NCBI RefSeq assembly: GCF_026914265.1
Contig: NC_069129.1
Coordinates: forward strand, 17,097,945-17,161,944
Length of the DNA: 64,000 nucleotides
DNA from: Mya arenaria
Lineage: Eukaryota > Mollusca > Bivalvia > Myida > Myidae
Direction of reading: 5' to 3'
Below, piece after piece: positions 11,166-21,164 of the stretch; the first letter of the stretch is position 1; the number at the start of each line of letters is the position of its first letter. A program made the translations under genes and the position numbers. Under the pieces are notes generated by a model. It saw only the letters and a program-made list of their open reading frames with translations. It had not been told where the DNA came from and did not search any database.

Positions 11166-12385
11166 GTTTTAATTTTATGATATGACAATAAATTTCTTCT
11201 ATTACTGCTTTTAGCGCAGATCTAGATGATGTCTTGAAAAAACATTATTTACAATACTTATTAATTTGATTTTCCATATGAGTATTCCATGTATTCATGA
11301 GCATTTTATGATGTTGACTTACCGTATTGAAGTTGATTCATCTTCATGATTATCAGATATCCAATCAAAATTATACACAATAAACAATATAACTGATACT
11401 TGTTTTTATACTTCTATTAAATGTTGAAAGAGATACTGATATAAAGATATTGCTTGTAATTGATTTTCATTTAATACTCTAATATGTTTGAAATTTAATT
11501 CAGTGTTTAACCTTACAGTATTTTTTAAATCCTATAAAATTACAGTTTAAGGACAAAAAGCAGTAAAATAAAAGTAAACATCAAATGCTGAATACAGAAT
11601 ATTTCACCAATAAAATCATAAACAAAGCAACAGTAGGTCATAACATGGACATGTATAAAGAACGAATCTCCACCAACACAAAATTTGACATACAACATAC
11701 AGATTTAATGTCCTTAAACTTTGATTTTATTTTAGTTCTTCTGAATGACAGTGACAACATTCATAATCAAAGCGCTGCAAGACTGTCGGTGGCGTAACTG
11801 AAGCAAGCAAACACTACCGCAAAGTTCTTTCAAATGAAACGTGATCAAATGATTTCATACAAATGATGAACACTCTTTAAGGTAGATGAAGAAGGATAAA
11901 TGTGATTATAATAAGCACAAATATATTGGCCCTACTTAATCATGTATCAAATGGCCTACAAGATTCTTAAATAATTCAAATTTCCTAATTTTGAAACGCT
12001 TTAAATTAGTTAAATGCATATTCATTATGTTAAAATTGCTTCAATTTATGACGTCTCACTCTGCATGGTGCTGTGGCATCATACCATGAAAAAAACTAAT
12101 ATCTTTAAAATTTGTTTTCTAGTTTGTTTTTATTATAAAAGTGTTAATAAATCTGCATGGTGCTGAAGAAAAAAAACTAATGTCTTAAATTTCAAACCTG
12201 CAGCATTAATTAGCGCCATGTTGTCAAGAATATCTGGACAATTGAATGAAATATGCATGGACCAGTTTTAAGATTATGCTATTCAAAGTATGAGGGTAGT
12301 TGGTACAGTTTTCACTCATATTCAGATGATGGCTGATATTTGTTGATAAACATGTATCCTCTTAGCAGCAGGGAATAAGTAAATG
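11166..12385. other. gene-free AT-rich stretch
   Basis: No gene or repeat relation was found. The 70-codon open frame at 11585 has no recognisable domain. Confidence 0.5.
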
Positions 12386-13020
12386 ACATAGTTTTAATGA
12401 CCAATATTGGAGATGTGACCTTGACCTCCAAATCCAAAGGGGTCATCTGCTGGTCACCCCAAACATAAATTTCAAGTTTGAAGGCCATGGGTGCAGACTT
12501 TGTCGAGTTGTCACACAGGCAAGCTTTTTGCATTCAATGGTCTGTGACAAATCAATAGGGCTCACCTACTGGTCAGGCCCAACCCCAAAGTCAAGTTGTT
12601 CAAGGGCCATGGGTGCAGGCTTTGTCCAGTCATTATTAGTACAACCTTTTAGCATTCAAGGTCACTGTGACCTTGACTTTTGACCCAATGACCCCTTAAA
12701 TCAATAGGATCTTCTAATAATCAGACTTAGCCTCCATGTTGAGTTTGAGGGCCATAGGTGCAGGCATTGTCAACTTATCAGTGAGATGTATGGTTTGACA
12801 CCTTCCTGTTCAAGGTCACTGTGACCTTTGACCATATTACCCCTAAAATCAAAAGGGGTCATCTACTGGTTAAACCAAACTTTCATGTCAAGTTTGACAA
12901 TAGGTCTAGAAATTGTAGAGTTATCACCCGGAAAAGCTTTGGTCTACTGTCAGACAGACGGACGTAGCGGCCAACATGTGCAAAGCAATATACTCCTCTT
13001 TTTTGAAAGGGGCATAATAA
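12386..13020 (+). repeat. interspersed repeat with four diverged subrepeats
   Basis: A unit of about 130-160 bp recurs with landmarks aaggtcactgtgaccttgac, aggggtcatctactggt and gggccatgggtgcaggctttgt. It ends with cagacagacggacg and a short aaaggggcataat tail. This layout, of imperfect internal repeats followed by a fixed 3' end, is familiar from widespread mollusc repeats. No coding content is present. Confidence 0.7.
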
Positions 13021-13042
13021 ATTGAAATTGATTGAATATTTT

Positions 13043-14256
13043 TAGCTCCACTGGCCGAAGGCCATGGAGCTTATGTCGTCACAGATTGTCCGTCGTGAGT
13101 GCGTGCGTGCGTGCGTAAACTTTTACTTTAAACGACATCTCCTCTGAAACTGATAAGCGGATTTTGACAAAACTTCACAGGAATGTTCCTTTGGTGGTCC
13201 TTTACCAAAATTGCTCAAATGGTTCCGGTCCATTGCACAATATGGCCGCCAGAGCTAAAAATAGCAAAATCTTTAAACGACATCTCCTCTGAAACGGTTC
13301 GGCAGATTTTGATGAAACTTGACAGTAATGTTCCTTGGGTGGTCCTTTATTAAAATTGCTCAAATGGTTCTGGTCCATTGCACAATATGGCCGCCACAGC
13401 TAAAAATAGCAAAATCTTTAAACGACATCTCCTCTGAAACGGATAGGCAGATTTTGATGAAACTTGACAGAATTGTTCCTTGGGTGGTCCTTAACCAAAA
13501 TTGCTCAAATGGTTCCGGTCCGCTGCACAACATGGCTGCCAGGGCAAAAAAATAGAAAAACCTTTAAAGAACATCTTCTCAGAAACCGATGATCAGATTT
13601 TGATGAAACTTAACAGAAATGTTCCTTGGATGGTCCTTTATCAAATTTGCTTCAATGGTTTCGGTCCACTGCACAAGATGGCCCCGAAAGGTAAAAATAG
13701 AAAAACCTTTAAACGACTTCTCCTCAGAAACCGATGATCGTATTGCAATGAAACTTGACAGAAATGTTACTTGGGTAGTCCTTAACCAAAATAGCCCAAA
13801 CAGTTCTGGTCTGCTGCACAACATGGGCACCAGAGCTAAGAATAGAAAAAAAACGTTAAACTACATCTTCTCAGAAACCGATTATCAGATTTTGATGAAA
13901 CTTTACATAAATGTTCATCGGGATGCCCTTTAACCAAAATTGCCCAAATGGTTCCGGTCCGCTGCACAACATGGCTGCGAGAGTTAAAAATAGAAAAACC
14001 TTTAAGGACTTCTCGTCCGCAGTCTTCACGAAAAACATTTTAACCTACTAGCCAGTTGGACTAGCATAATGGCATATTTTACTAGTCCGAATGACAATCT
14101 AGTAGTCCGACTATTTTGCCACATTATAAAACTGTTTGCTTGAGGTAAATACCTATTTCAATTGAGCAGCTTGCAGTTTGAGTAAACATTTCTTTATTAT
14201 GATGCTCATGCAGTGATAGGGAGTGACATCCTTCTGTTGGGAATAGTGCTCCTTGT
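13043..14256 (+). repeat. 1.2-kb repeat unit, tandem copy 1
   Basis: The unit opens with tagctccactggccgaaggc and a short tgcg microsatellite. It then holds about six subrepeats of 141-148 bp (each with a cgacatctcctctgaaac-type and a gttccttgggtggtcctt-type segment) and closes with a unique tail ending gaatagtgctccttgtt. The subrepeats create several open frames that are artefacts of repeat structure and not genes. Confidence 0.85.
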
Positions 14257-15476
14257 TAGCTCCACTGGCCGAAGGCCATGGAGCTTATGTCGTCACAGAT
14301 TGTCCGTCGTGAGTGCGTGCGTGCGTGCGTGCGTGCGTAAACTTTTACTTTAAACGACATCTCCTCTGAAACTGATAAGCGGATTTTGACAAAACTTCAC
14401 AGGAATGTTCCTTGGGTGGTCCTTTACCAAAATTGCTCAAATGGTTCCGGTCCATTGCACAATATGGCCGCCAGAGCTAAAAATAGCAAAATCTTTAAAC
14501 GACATCTCCTCTGAAACGGTTCGGCAGATTTTGATGAAACTTGACAGTAATGTTCCTTGGGTATTCCTTTATTAAAATTGCTCAAATGGTTCTGGTCCAT
14601 TGCACAATATGGCTGCCACAGCTAAAAATAGCAAAATCTTTAAACGACATCTCCTCTGAAACGGATAGGCAGATTTTGATGAAACTTGACAGAATTGTTC
14701 CTTGGGTGGTCCTTAACCAAAATTGCTCAAATGGTTCCGGTCCGCTGCACAACATGGCTGCCAGGGCAAAAAAATAGAAAAACCTTTAAAGAACATCTTC
14801 TCAGAAACCGATGGTCAGATTTTGATGAAACTTAACAGAAATGTTCCTTGGATGGTCCTTTATCAAATTTGCTTCAATGGTTTCGGTCCACTGCACAAGA
14901 TGGCCCCCAGAGGTAAAAATAGAAAAACCTTTAAACGACTTCTCCTCAGAAACCGATGATCGTATTGCAATGAAACTTGACAGAAATGTTACTTGGGTAG
15001 TCCTTAACCAAAATAGCCCAAACAGTTCTGGTCTGCTGCACAACATGGGCACCAGAGCTAAGAATAGAAAAAAACGTTAAACTACATCTTCTCAGAAACC
15101 GATTATCAGATTTTGATGAAACTACATAAATGTTCATCGGGATGCCCTTTAACCAAAATTGCCCAAATGGTTCCGGTCCGCTGCACAACATGGCTGCGAG
15201 ATTTAAAAATAGAAAAACCTTTAAGGACTTCTCGTCCGCAGTCTTCACGAAAAACATTTTAACCTACTAGCCAGTTGGACTAGCATAATGGCATATTTTA
15301 CTAGTCCGAATGACAATCTAGTAGTCCGACTATTTTGCCACATTATAAAACTGTATGCTTGAGGTAAATACCTATTTCAATTGAGCAGCTTGCAGTTTGA
15401 GTAAACATTTCTTTATTATGATGCTCATGCAGTGATAGGGAGTGACATCCTTCTGTTGGGAATAGTGCTCCTTGTT
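14257..15476 (+). repeat. 1.2-kb repeat unit, tandem copy 2
   Basis: This is a head-to-tail, nearly identical copy of 13043-14256, offset by 1214 bp. It differs by a few substitutions and by length change in the tgcg run. The exact abutment of the two copies with high identity indicates a recent tandem duplication and not two separate insertions. Confidence 0.85.
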
Positions 15477-15931
15477 TTTCAGAACCTATGGGTACTATGT
15501 AAAAACAAAAGGCATCTTGCTTGAATAGACTGTAATAATATCAACATGGTTAGAAAAGAAATGCCATGCTTTAATAGCTTTGATTACATTTTACTACTGA
15601 ATTACCTCCCTTTAATAGAAAAAAAATAATGTCTTAATTTTTCACGTATAGCATCTTTAAATAATTTTTAAACAATAATAATTTATGAGTAAACATATAA
15701 GCATAAAGTTCTCACAAAAAGATCAATTTAAAAACCTTATATTTATACATAGGAAAGTATATATAGACTGAACATTAATTTTCGTTTAAGTGACATTCTG
15801 AAAGTTTATGAAACAGCTATTTTTAGTAACTTAAATGGCCGAAAAGTGTAAGTGAAACACCAAGTCGATTCTATCTCGTCAGTTCTTGTTCAGGTTAGAT
15901 ATTTGCTTCATAATCTATTCAGATTAAATGT
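15477..15931. other. gene-free AT-rich stretch
   Basis: Nothing recognised. It separates the tandem 1.2-kb units from a related fragment. Confidence 0.5.
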
Positions 15932-16325
15932 TAACCGATGATCAGATTTTGATGAAACTTGACAGAAATGTTCCTTGGGTGGTCATTAACCAAAATTTGT
16001 TAAATGGTTCCAGTCCACTGCACACCATGGCTGCCAGAGCTAAAAAATAAAAAAAACTTTATACGACTTGTCGTCGAAACCGATGACCTTTTTTCGATAA
16101 AACTTGACAGAAATGTTTGTTTGGTGCTCCTTTACTCAAATTGCCCAAATCATTTCGGTCCACTGCACAACATGGCAGCCAGAGCTATTAAAGTAAAAAA
16201 ATTTTTTAAATAACTTCTCCTCAAAAATTGATGATTGTATTTCTATGAAACTTGACGAAAATGTTCGTTAGGTGGTCTTTGCTTGAACCTTTTGGCCAGT
16301 GGAGCACAGGCACTGATGTGCCTCT
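15932..16325 (+). repeat. diverged fragment of the 1.2-kb repeat family
   Basis: About two and a half subrepeats of the same type are present (gatgaaacttgacagaaatg, caaaattgcccaaat). They end in ggccagtggagcacaggcac, which is partly complementary to the opening of the full unit. The family may therefore have inverted ends. It is clearly older than the tandem pair upstream. Confidence 0.7.
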
Positions 16326-17538
16326 TGTTGTTTATTATGTTAATTAACTTACACTACATACAACAAGTACCATTTTGATATTTTCGAATGCTCATTTGGG
16401 CATGTACATGGGTTTTGATCTGACTATGAACATGAAACTACATAGTGATGTTCCCTCCTATCAATTCTAAATTTAAATAACCATGAGAAAAAAAGAATGT
16501 TTTCACTGCACCATGAATAAATATGTCGAACAAAATAAATGTCAAGTTATTCAAGATTAATTTAACACTGTTCTTTTGATGATTTCCGTGCATTCCCGAC
16601 TGCAGGTTTTTCCCATTTTCCCACACAGTTATTTCATATTGGCCTTACAAGGTCAGATCTTGAGTTGGGTCTTCATTGCTGGACACTATCTCTTTATCTC
16701 CACAGAAAACACACTGGTGCAAGTTTCACTGCAACAACTGCAAAAAAAGTTATATTATATTCTAACTGAACTCTGCATCAATATTCAATTATTTTTTATT
16801 GGATTTAGGAAATGTCTTTGTTTTAAAGGGTTCATATAAATTAATGCATTTTTTTCAATTTAATGCATTATCATGCTGGACTCTTTGACATTGATGGTTA
16901 AAACAAAGAAGGCATATGATTTGTGTACAGATTAAACATTATTAATTATAAATGTGTTCTTTAATTAATAGACAAGTGGCAACAATTTCCCCAGTTAAAA
17001 AAGCTTACATTTGTATATCTGCAGATTAATCATTTGCATTTCTTTTGCTTTGATCATTTAAGTCAAATGAGTTAGACATGATAATGCATTAAAATAAGAA
17101 ATATATTTTTGGGCATCAATGGATCTATAGTGTGTGCCTTCAATCTAGAAATAAATTTCTTCTCAACAGATGCTAAATTATAAAAAAATATATAAACCAA
17201 GATTTTGATTTTGACATACCTGCATAGTTAGTGGTCTCCATAACTGCTCAGAAATGCTCCCTATGACAAACTAAGTGCTGGTGTATGGCTGGGTAATAGT
17301 GCTGCTCCAACCAATAGCGCAATTCTTCCTACAGGTGGACCAGCTCCTCAATATGGTTTCTGTCATGGCAGTGATAACAGTATGTAACATGCCCTTTTCT
17401 ACTTTCCAATCTAAATTACAAATTTAAGAACAAATATATACATATGCACATGTAATGTTGTTAAAAACAAACCATTTAGATGCCACAAAACTATAAGATT
17501 TTAGGTGAAAATTGAGCCAAATCAAAACATTTAGTCAT
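16326..17538. other. gene-free stretch
   Basis: No gene or repeat was recognised. The open frames of 62-87 codons lack domains and show no splice context. Confidence 0.5.
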
Positions 17539-17542
17539 TTAA

Positions 17543-18286
17543 AGCTGCACTCTCAGAGATTTACTGTTTTTACAACTTTTGTATTTTTTGTCTTGGAATG
17601 ACCTATTTTTTGCTAAAATATCTGCAAACCAGTGATATAAGACTACTGACAAAATATTAGATTGCAGACTTCCATATTTCAGGTCGAAAACAAAGGTTTT
17701 ATGGCTTAAAGCGTGAAAAATGCATAAAACATTTTGAACTTAAATATAAACATTTTCTGACAAATTTATTGTCAGCAATTTTATATGAATGGTTAACATG
17801 CATTTTCACATAAATTGGCCCGTTCCAAGACAAAAAATAAATAAAGTAGTCAAAACGTTCAATCTGTAAGAGTGCTGCACTCTCAGTCACAGATTGAAGG
17901 TTTTGACAACTTCTTTTACTTTTTGGCTTGGAATAAGCTAATGAAAAGCAGTATGAAAACTGATGAAATAAGACTGCTGACAAAAGATAAGATCATGTTT
18001 TTTATATTTACATTTGTAACTATTGGTTTTATGGTTAAAAGCTAACGCTTTACTAATAATGAGATTTTTGGCACAGAACATCATCTTTTGACCGTATTAA
18101 AATAAGAAAACAGCGTTCCAATATTTTCAGTTGTCTTTTTTGACTGAATTAATATAAGAAAGCAGCGATCCCCTTTTTCCAGTTGTCTGTTATGTCCAGT
18201 GTTCAGAAATTCGCATAAAATAATTCATTACAAGACCAAGAAATAAAAAAAGAGTTGGTAAAACAGACAATCTGTGAGAGTGCAGC
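17543..18286 (+). mobile_element. two MITEs of the AGCTGCACTCTCAC family, abutting
   Basis: One diverged copy runs from TTAA at 17539 to about 17875. A second starts there (tgcactctcag) and ends at 18286 before ttaa at 18287-18290. The copies share their boundary, so one was inserted into or beside the end of the other. Confidence 0.7.
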
Positions 18287-18289
18287 TTA

Positions 18290-18837
18290 AACATATGATA
18301 TGCATTATCAGCCAAGTGCAGACCTACTCACATCCTGGCTACACAACCAGTACATTCATCAGCTTTACTGATTCGAACCAGGCACATTTATATTGGTAGA
18401 CTAGCATTTTACCATTCTGTGCTGGCCAGTAAAGTTCTCATTTGAATTAGAATTCAAAATGTATATACCTTTGTTCATTTTTTTTGCCAACTCTGTTTCA
18501 ACTGAACTTCCTAAATGAATGAGAAGTTTCAAAAAATAATTACAATATCTCAGTAAATACCTGCATTTATGTGTTTCTTGTGCAATCTGTCAGCTTTGGT
18601 AGGCTCAGGTTTCATTTTGTCCACCTCAATTCTTGTAATCTTCTAGTCTGATGTACTGCCATCCAATTTTTAAGTCAGGTCAGGCAGTCATTTCAGCTTT
18701 GTTCCAGTTGATTGTATCAGATGATGTTAACAATACTAGCCTTGTATCCAGGCACTTCTCAATCTGAAAGTTTACAAAAGAACATGGCCTGTAATATTTA
18801 ATAAATCATAATTGTTTACTCATGGATGATGGGTTCT
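18290..18837. other. gene-free stretch
   Basis: Nothing recognised besides AT-rich sequence. Confidence 0.45.
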
Positions 18838-18971
18838 AAAGTAAACCTTTGAGAAAATATGCTACTGGTATGGTGCTTGAACCCACGACCATGTGAACAC
18901 TTGCATGGAGATCTGTCAAACTGAGCTAACTGGGTAACTGATTTTTAGGCAGCTCCCAGCTTGGCTCTACA
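18838..18971 (-). mobile_element. solo LTR of the tRNA-bearing miniature element, old
   Basis: On the minus strand it runs from tgtagag to ggtttacttt, the same kind of ends as the LTRs at 20846-21159. In between is a diverged tRNA-like unit with cagttagctcagt (A-box) and cgtgggttcaag (B-box). Only one LTR is present and no clear target duplication is seen, so it is an old solo copy. Confidence 0.65.
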
Positions 18972-19039
18972 ATTGACAGACCTGTGCATTATACATTATA
19001 GAGACAATAAATCAAACACTTGAGACACTAGTCCAAATA

Positions 19040-19560
19040 ATAGTAACTTAACTGATCTTTTAACAAATTTTGAAATGGCATATCCTTCACATACAATTTT
19101 TTTGTACCAAAAGTGGGTAGCTATTCCGATTGGGATTCCGGGTCAGATAATTATATATATCTAATATATGAGTTATGTACACAAAAAATAAAAGCTGACG
19201 AATTATTATGAGTTTGATGAGTGTTTTTCTTCATTTCATACTGTCAAAACATAATGATATAAACTGTTATACATGAAGATCACCTGCAAGGCTGCGGTGC
19301 ATAGATTTACATAGATGTAAAATGGTTGTGTTTAAATGCATTAAATGCTTGTTTTGTGAAAAAAATCTTTGCACTTACATGGTAATAACTAAAATACGAA
19401 AATAAACCTTTAATATCTATTTCAAACATATAATACTTATCTAACTATGATTTCAATATCTTTCAACCCCCACCCTGTTTTGCACAAACCCGATTAGATG
19501 TAAGGGATTGAAGGAATCCCATATAACACGTCTATTTTTTTAGACTATTGAAGCATATAT
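19040..19560 (+). repeat. direct repeat pair, copy 1
   Basis: It matches 19850-20620 in the same orientation. Landmarks are ccttcacatacaa, aaaagtgggtag, gagtttgatg, tcacctgcaaggctgc and caaccccc. The second copy carries an inserted inverted-repeat element at about 20140-20345. Confidence 0.65.
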
Positions 19561-19664
19561 GTTCTTTTTTGATGGTTGAGACGTTTCAGGTTAAACAACA
19601 ATTAAAAATGCGAAATAATTTTAGTAAATAATCAACTCTGAATTGAAAGTAACATGAAGATGTT

Positions 19665-19677
19665 GTAGTGAAGGATT

Positions 19678-19745
<68 letters not shown>

Positions 19746-19882
19746 TTTTTTTAATCGTAAAAAGAGTCCGTCAACGTACAAATATTTAGACTAAGAGATG
19801 TAGATCAGCTAGATGTACCTTCTAGTCCAAATAATTGTACGTTGACAGATTTATTTTACGATTTTTGATACAGCAAATCCTT
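19665..19882. repeat. inverted-repeat segment with (AT)n run
   Basis: gtgaaggatttgc at 19665 and its reverse complement at about 19870 flank a second inverted pair (about 19752-19790 and 19829-19865, core gtcaacgtacaa). A pure AT dinucleotide run lies at 19682-19741. The whole could fold into a long hairpin. It is probably a small palindromic transposon with an expanded microsatellite. Confidence 0.6.
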
Positions 19883-20620
19883 CACATACAAATTGTTTTG
19901 TACGAAAAGTGGGTAGTTATTCCGATCGGGAGTCCGGGTTAAGGCATATTGCATCTATAACTGTTAACATATCATAAAAACAAGAAATATTACCAGATAA
20001 TGTTATTTTATATAAATTCCGTAACCAAAAAGTAATATCAAGCAAATAATTATGAGTTTGATGGGTTTTTTCTTCATTTCATTCTGTCAAAACATAACAA
20101 TATATACATGAAGGGCACCTGCAAGGCTGCAGTTCATAATTTTACAACAATCGGAACATTTCGGCCATCAATTGTAACAACTCGCCATCTTCGGTAAGCT
20201 TCGAGATAGTCAATCCCTGTTGGATACTGGCTGAGGTGTTCAGATTGTTTGGCCAAGGCCGAGTTGTTACAATGTATTATCTCGAAGCTTGTCGGAGGTG
20301 GCCGAATTATCACGATTGGGTCAAGTTGTTCCACTTGGCATAATTGTTGTCTATGTCAGTCAACTTTCCTTTTAATGAAAAGGTAAATAATGTGTTTTAA
20401 TGCATTAAATGCTTGTTTTTTTTGCAAAATAGCTTTGCACTTCCATGGTAAAATATGAATATAAATCTTTACTTTATTATCCATTTCAACCATAAAATAC
20501 TTCACTTAATACAATTTCAATATTTTTCAAACACCCCCACTTTTTGCACAAAACCGTTTAGACTGTAGGGATTGGAAGAATCCCGTATAACACGTCTATT
20601 ATTTCAGACTAATGTACATG
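19850..20620 (+). repeat. direct repeat pair, copy 2 (with insertion)
   Basis: This is the partner of 19040-19560, interrupted at about 20140-20345 by a short inverted-repeat element. No coding content is recognised. Confidence 0.6.
20140..20345. mobile_element. short inverted-repeat transposon (MITE)
   Basis: Arms of about 50 bp at 20152-20208 and 20280-20335 are imperfect reverse complements. Both contain the aagcttcgagata end and a ggaaca-type outer end. It interrupts the direct repeat copy at 19850-20620. A related half lies at 33935-34070 (tatctcgaagcttgccgg). The superfamily is unknown. Confidence 0.6.
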
Positions 20621-20872
20621 TACCTTCGTGTCCGAAATCGATCACTTCCTGGGAGCTCATTTCTGGATTGTCTCCATCTAAATTTAACATTTTTAGACGC
20701 ATACATTGATTGCCATTTTTGCTTCGATTGATGTTAAAGCAATAGCACTAAATACAGGTGGGTTATTTTGTAGAAAAACGTGTTCGAGGTAACATTCAAT
20801 TTCATTTCCGCATAATCGCTGCCATATTGTGTATGACTTAAAAACTGTAGTGTGTGTGGGTAAGAACCAGCC

Positions 20873-20946
20873 GCCCGGTTAGCTCAGTTGGTTAGAGCGC
20901 CATGCTAGTGTTCCGGTGGTCGTGGGTTCGAGCCCCACATCTGGCG
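20873..20946 (+). tRNA. tRNA-Thr-like unit inside the left LTR
   Basis: A 74-nt unit has an A-box (tagctcagttgg), a B-box (ggttcgagccc), a paired T arm and an AGT triplet in the anticodon position. A TTTT run follows at 20950, as after a normal pol III tRNA gene. The cloverleaf is imperfect, so a working tRNA is doubtful. The unit belongs to the LTR of the miniature element. The pol III promoter is the part most likely to matter. Confidence 0.5.
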
Positions 20947-21061
20947 CACTTTTCCTCCCAGGTTTACTTTACTGGTGGCAGCGGTAAACGGCGGTAGTGC
21001 CTCCGTCGGCCTAAAAGGTTAATGGGGGGAGGAGTGTAGTGTGTGTGGGTAAGAACCAGCC

Positions 21062-21135
21062 GCCCGGTTAGCTTAGTTGGTTAGAGCGCCATGCTAGTGT
21101 TCCGGCGGTCGTGGGTTCGAGCCCCACACCGGGCG
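21062..21135 (+). tRNA. tRNA-Thr-like unit inside the right LTR
   Basis: This is the counterpart of 20873-20946. Its 7-bp acceptor (GCCCGGT / ACCGGGC) and its T stem both pair perfectly. The A- and B-boxes are intact apart from one change in the A-box, and TTTT follows at 21139. The anticodon stem pairs poorly. It is better folded than the left copy, but it is still part of an LTR and should not be counted as a host tRNA gene without expression data. Confidence 0.5.
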
Positions 21136-21164
21136 CACTTTTCCTCCCAGGTTTACTTTAAAAC

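Larger units (their letters stand above)
20846..21159 (+). mobile_element. 314-bp miniature LTR element with tRNA units in its LTRs
   Basis: Two 125-bp direct repeats (20846-20970 and 21035-21159; about 4 differences) flank a 64-bp interior. The interior has a tRNA-Leu type primer site at 20973-20985, 2 nt inside the left repeat, and a purine tract (ggggggaggag) against the right one. The 5-bp aaaac at 20841-20845 and 21160-21164 is a perfect target duplication. The repeats start TGTAGTG and end ACTTT, as in the gypsy element at 4860-9104. Each contains a 74-nt tRNA-like unit. There is no room for any gene, so it fits the TRIM class (terminal-repeat retrotransposons in miniature) and depends on another element's enzymes. 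Confidence 0.88.

Noticed and set aside
13319-15257. Open frames of 78-104 codons on both strands as genes
   Set aside because: They recur in register with the 145-bp subrepeats and in both tandem units. Openness on both strands is a by-product of the repeat.
20134-20334. 66-codon minus-strand gene
   Set aside because: It coincides with an inverted-repeat MITE that interrupts a direct repeat.
20873-21135. Two ordinary host tRNA-Thr genes in tandem
   Set aside because: Both units sit at the same place inside 125-bp repeats that have LTR features (primer site, purine tract, 5-bp target duplication), and their anticodon stems pair poorly. A host tRNA gene pair would not explain these.
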